Shown here piece after piece: positions 61,842-64,000 of a DNA stretch of 64,000 bases; positions within the stretch are counted from its first letter, which is position 1, and each line of letters opens with the position of its first letter. This DNA comes from Acholeplasmatales bacterium (lineage in GTDB: Bacteria > Bacillota_I > Bacilli_A > Acholeplasmatales > Anaeroplasmataceae). Position numbers and translations under genes: made by a program. The stretch is from contig JAFSJY010000044.1 of NCBI GenBank assembly GCA_017449215.1, forward strand, positions 1 through 64,000. Direction: 5' to 3'. The notes below the pieces were generated by a model. It did no database searches, was not told the origin of the DNA, and worked only from the letters and a program-made list of their open reading frames with translations.

Positions 61842-64000
61842 CTACTTTGTAATAACTATAGCAGTATATGTACCACCTGCAGCGTAGGCAACACATAATA
61901 CATTCTTTAAATTCTTTGATTCAATAACTGTCTTAGTAATATTACCATTTGATAACTTATAACCATTATCAGACTTAATATCACTAGATAACATTAATGC
62001 AGCATGAGCTAAGCTTAATGAAGCTGCGGCAGCTCTTGCCTCACCAACGTGATCCTTAACCTCGATTAAATTCTTATTATTTAATGAATCGCCAAAGATT
62101 CTCTTATAAGAATTTAATTCAATATCATCAATTGTCTTTAAACCACAAGCAAAGCCTGAGATTGTATCAATATCATCAATTGTTAAATTAGCATCAGCTA
62201 AAGCAAGCTTAATAGCCTCATCTAGGCCCTTGTCAGAGCCCTTAACAGTACCGAATGGAACTGCGCTTGTAGCCATACCATAGCCTAATACCTCAGCGTA
62301 CTTCTTAGCACCACGAGCATTAGCATCCTTATCATTTTCTAATACGATAGTTATAGAACCATCAGATAATGTAAATCCATTCTTACCTTCAAATGGTAAA
62401 GCAACATCATTAGAAATAACATTTAACTTACCATATACCTCATTGATAGCCTCAATGTTTTCATCAGTACCAGTTGCTAAAACAACCTTCTCCTTACCCT
62501 GACGGATAATGTTAGTTGCATAAGCTACTGATTGTAAACCTGATTGGCTACCATTTGTTACAGTAACGTTATAGCCCTTTATACCTGTACAGATAGATAA
62601 ATAACCACCTGCAGCATTATAAACTGTATTAGGGAACTTAAATGCTGAACCATTAGCACAGCCCTTTTCTACGATATTCTCAGTGAATTGTAAGCATGTA
62701 CCCATAGCACCATCAGCTGTACCCTCAACAATACCGATTGTTGTTGCATTCTCATCAGTTACAGTGATATTTGCATTTTCTAATGCTTGCATACCAGATA
62801 ATACCTGTAATTGAGATAAATTATCATGCTTACGATAAGTTGGCTTTTGACCATACTTAGCATATTCATCAGCTACTACTGATGAATGAATGCTATTTGA
62901 TTCAGGCTTAACATTGTTATTAATGTTATTGATATATGTATCAACACCATTACCAAATGGAGTTACAATACCAAAGCCTGTTACATAAACCTTGCCATTA
63001 TCATTTGTAGTCTTAACATCTCCTGCTTCCTTAGAGAAAATAATACTTGCATTATTTCCACCGAAAGCGAATGAGTTAGACATAACTGTATTTAATTCCT
63101 TATCCTTTGACTTGTTAGGAATGAAATCAATCTTACCAGCCTTTTCAGCTAATCTTACTAAATCGTCGTTATCATATCCTAAAGTTGCAGGAACCTTATT
63201 TGTTGTTAATGCCTTAATAGCAAATACAGCCTCAATAGCACCAGCGGCACCTAAGCAGTGACCAACCATTGCCTTTGTAGATGAAACTGATAAATTATCA
63301 TTTTCATTATCGAAAATAGTATGTAAAGATAAGAATTCAGCATTATCATTCTTAGCTGTACCAGTACCATGAGCATTGATATAGCCAATTTCATTCTTAG
63401 CTACACCAGATGTTTTGATTGCCCAATTAATAGCATTCATTTGGCCTTCGCCATCTTCTCTTGGAGCTGTAATATGATGAGCATCAGATGATACACCTGA
63501 ACCTAAAACCTCACAATAAACCTTAGCATTTCTCTTTAATGCATGCTCATAAGATTCAACGATAACTGCACCTGAGCCTTCACCTAATGTGATACCACTG
63601 CACTTATTGAATGGTGAGCATGGATTTGAATCTAATGCATGTAATGCTAAGAATCCTGAATATGGAACAGATGCGAATGCATCAGCACCACCAGCGATTA
63701 CAATATCAGCCTTGCCTGCTCTAATTAAGTCACAAGCATAAGCAATTGAAATAGTACCAGCTGCACATGCGTTTGCAATGTTAGTTACAACACCGCCAGC
63801 CTTTACATATTCTGCAACACTTGAAGCAATTGCAGAAATAGGCATCTTGCATACATCAGATGCTGGCTTATCATTTCTATAATAATGATCGATAGAAACT
63901 GCACCACCAACGCAGCTACCCATAATTACTGATACTCTTGTATTTCCACCAAAGCTTGAAAGCTTAGCATCATCTAAAGCTTCTAATGTAGCCTTAATAC
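61842..64000 (-). CDS. 3-oxoacyl-ACP synthase fused to a second, degenerate ketosynthase domain (5' end outside the window)
   Basis: The reading frame continues to the window edge with KS-like sequence, so at least 718 residues are encoded and the N-terminus is missing. Counting from the Met at 63923, domain 1 (to about 300) is an active FabF-type KS: Cys53 in NACAAG, His185 in HGTGT, His222 in GHCLGAAG. Domain 2 starts near 311 (KVYVTGFGIVTPFGNG). There the Cys position is Ser459 (NGSQSG), HGTGT is replaced by GFACG, while His in DHVGEAR remains. The layout resembles the KS/chain-length-factor pair of type II polyketide synthases, here in one chain. It heads the visible fatty acid operon. 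Confidence 0.8.
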   Translation of the reverse strand, partial: IKATLEALDDAKLSSFGGNTRVSVIMGSCVGGAVSIDHYYRNDKPASDVCKMPISAIASSVAEYVKAGGVVTNIANACAAGTISIAYACDLIRAGKADIVIAGGADAFASVPYSGFLALHALDSNPCSPFNKCSGITLGEGSGAVIVESYEHALKRNAKVYCEVLGSGVSSDAHHITAPREDGEGQMNAINWAIKTSGVAKNEIGYINAHGTGTAKNDNAEFLSLHTIFDNENDNLSVSSTKAMVGHCLGAAGAIEAVFAIKALTTNKVPATLGYDNDDLVRLAEKAGKIDFIPNKSKDKELNTVMSNSFAFGGNNASIIFSKEAGDVKTTNDNGKVYVTGFGIVTPFGNGVDTYINNINNNVKPESNSIHSSVVADEYAKYGQKPTYRKHDNLSQLQVLSGMQALENANITVTDENATTIGIVEGTADGAMGTCLQFTENIVEKGCANGSAFKFPNTVYNAAGGYLSICTGIKGYNVTVTNGSQSGLQSVAYATNIIRQGKEKVVLATGTDENIEAINEVYGKLNVISNDVALPFEGKNGFTLSDGSITIVLENDKDANARGAKKYAEVLGYGMATSAVPFGTVKGSDKGLDEAIKLALADANLTIDDIDTISGFACGLKTIDDIELNSYKRIFGDSLNNKNLIEVKDHVGEARAAAASLSLAHAALMLSSDIKSDNGYKLSNGNITKTVIESKNLKNVLCVAYAAGGTYTAIVITK

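Noticed and set aside
1-64000. Mycoplasma-type genetic code (TGA as Trp)
   Set aside because: Several genes end in TGA at the expected length, and Trp is encoded by TGG throughout.
1-64000. tRNA or rRNA genes, insertion sequences, CRISPR arrays
   Set aside because: I looked for conserved tRNA and rRNA segments, transposase motifs and regularly spaced repeats and saw none; a covariance-model scan would be decisive for tRNAs.

Overview
The window looks like a housekeeping-rich stretch of a low-GC, Gram-positive, probably host-associated Bacillota chromosome (Bacilli, in the Erysipelotrichales/RF39/Acholeplasma direction). The basis is very AT-rich DNA, Gram-positive style Shine-Dalgarno sites and promoters, the rpsP-khpA-rimM-trmD order, PyrR, CobW GTPases, DegV, BioY, and ribosomal and RNA polymerase proteins of Firmicutes type. 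The standard code is used: TGA is a true stop (trmD, birA and the zinc-ribbon gene end in TGA), so this is not a code-4 mollicute. The taxonomic placement is inference. Almost all genes lie on the minus strand; only hflX, a SpoU-type methyltransferase and one small membrane protein lie on the plus strand.

Layout in window coordinates, with minus-strand operons read from high to low. 0.1-1.8 kb: small membrane protein and a membrane diguanylate cyclase. 1.9-6.2 kb: rpsP-khpA, then rimM-trmD-malQ-holA. 6.2-11.1 kb: a tight pantothenate/CoA operon, panG-like-panB-panC-panD-coaBC-coaX. 11.1-16.0 kb: an accessory insertion with a superfamily 2 helicase fused to a RecB-type nuclease, followed by a protein with five zinc ribbons around a Vsr-like nuclease domain. 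This pair is the best candidate for an undescribed, defence-like system. 16.0-21.4 kb: fhs, a PEPCK/HPr-kinase-like P-loop protein and purE, with pyrR and yebC. 21.5-31.3 kb: MATE transporter, DegV, hflX, two CobW-type metallochaperone GTPases, a TIR-like/TPR protein, an ABC permease and lipoprotein, and a SpoU methyltransferase. 31.3-39.7 kb: glycosyltransferase, PatB-type lyase, beta-helix protein, SGNH hydrolase, a degenerate RNase III with two dsRNA-binding domains, psd, a flippase-like protein and an RsmC-like methyltransferase. 39.9-51.2 kb: rplK-A-J-L lying downstream of rpoB-rpoC, with a Sel1-repeat gene between. 51.5-53.9 kb: lipoprotein and membrane proteins. 53.9-64 kb: a type II fatty acid synthesis operon running off the right edge (KS-KS fusion, fabG, fabZ, flavoprotein, acpP, accB, accC, accD, accA, fabD, birA, bioY).

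Functional links. BioY imports biotin, BirA attaches it to AccB, and AccC/A/D make malonyl-CoA, which FabD loads onto ACP for the KS, FabG and FabZ cycle. The pan/coa genes supply the CoA and phosphopantetheine that ACP needs. DegV (fatty-acid-binding type) and Psd add further lipid links. fhs and purE serve one-carbon and purine metabolism; a CcpA-type cre sequence upstream suggests carbon-source control of that operon.

Regulation visible in the DNA. Many terminators overlap or abut the next gene's promoter, so the -35 box often sits in the upstream hairpin. An L10-leader-like RNA precedes rplJ, and two related hairpins precede rplK and rplA. RpoB carries Gln at the position equivalent to E. 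coli His526, suggesting intrinsic rifamycin insensitivity. All start-site choices and functions come from reading the sequence; no database search was possible.
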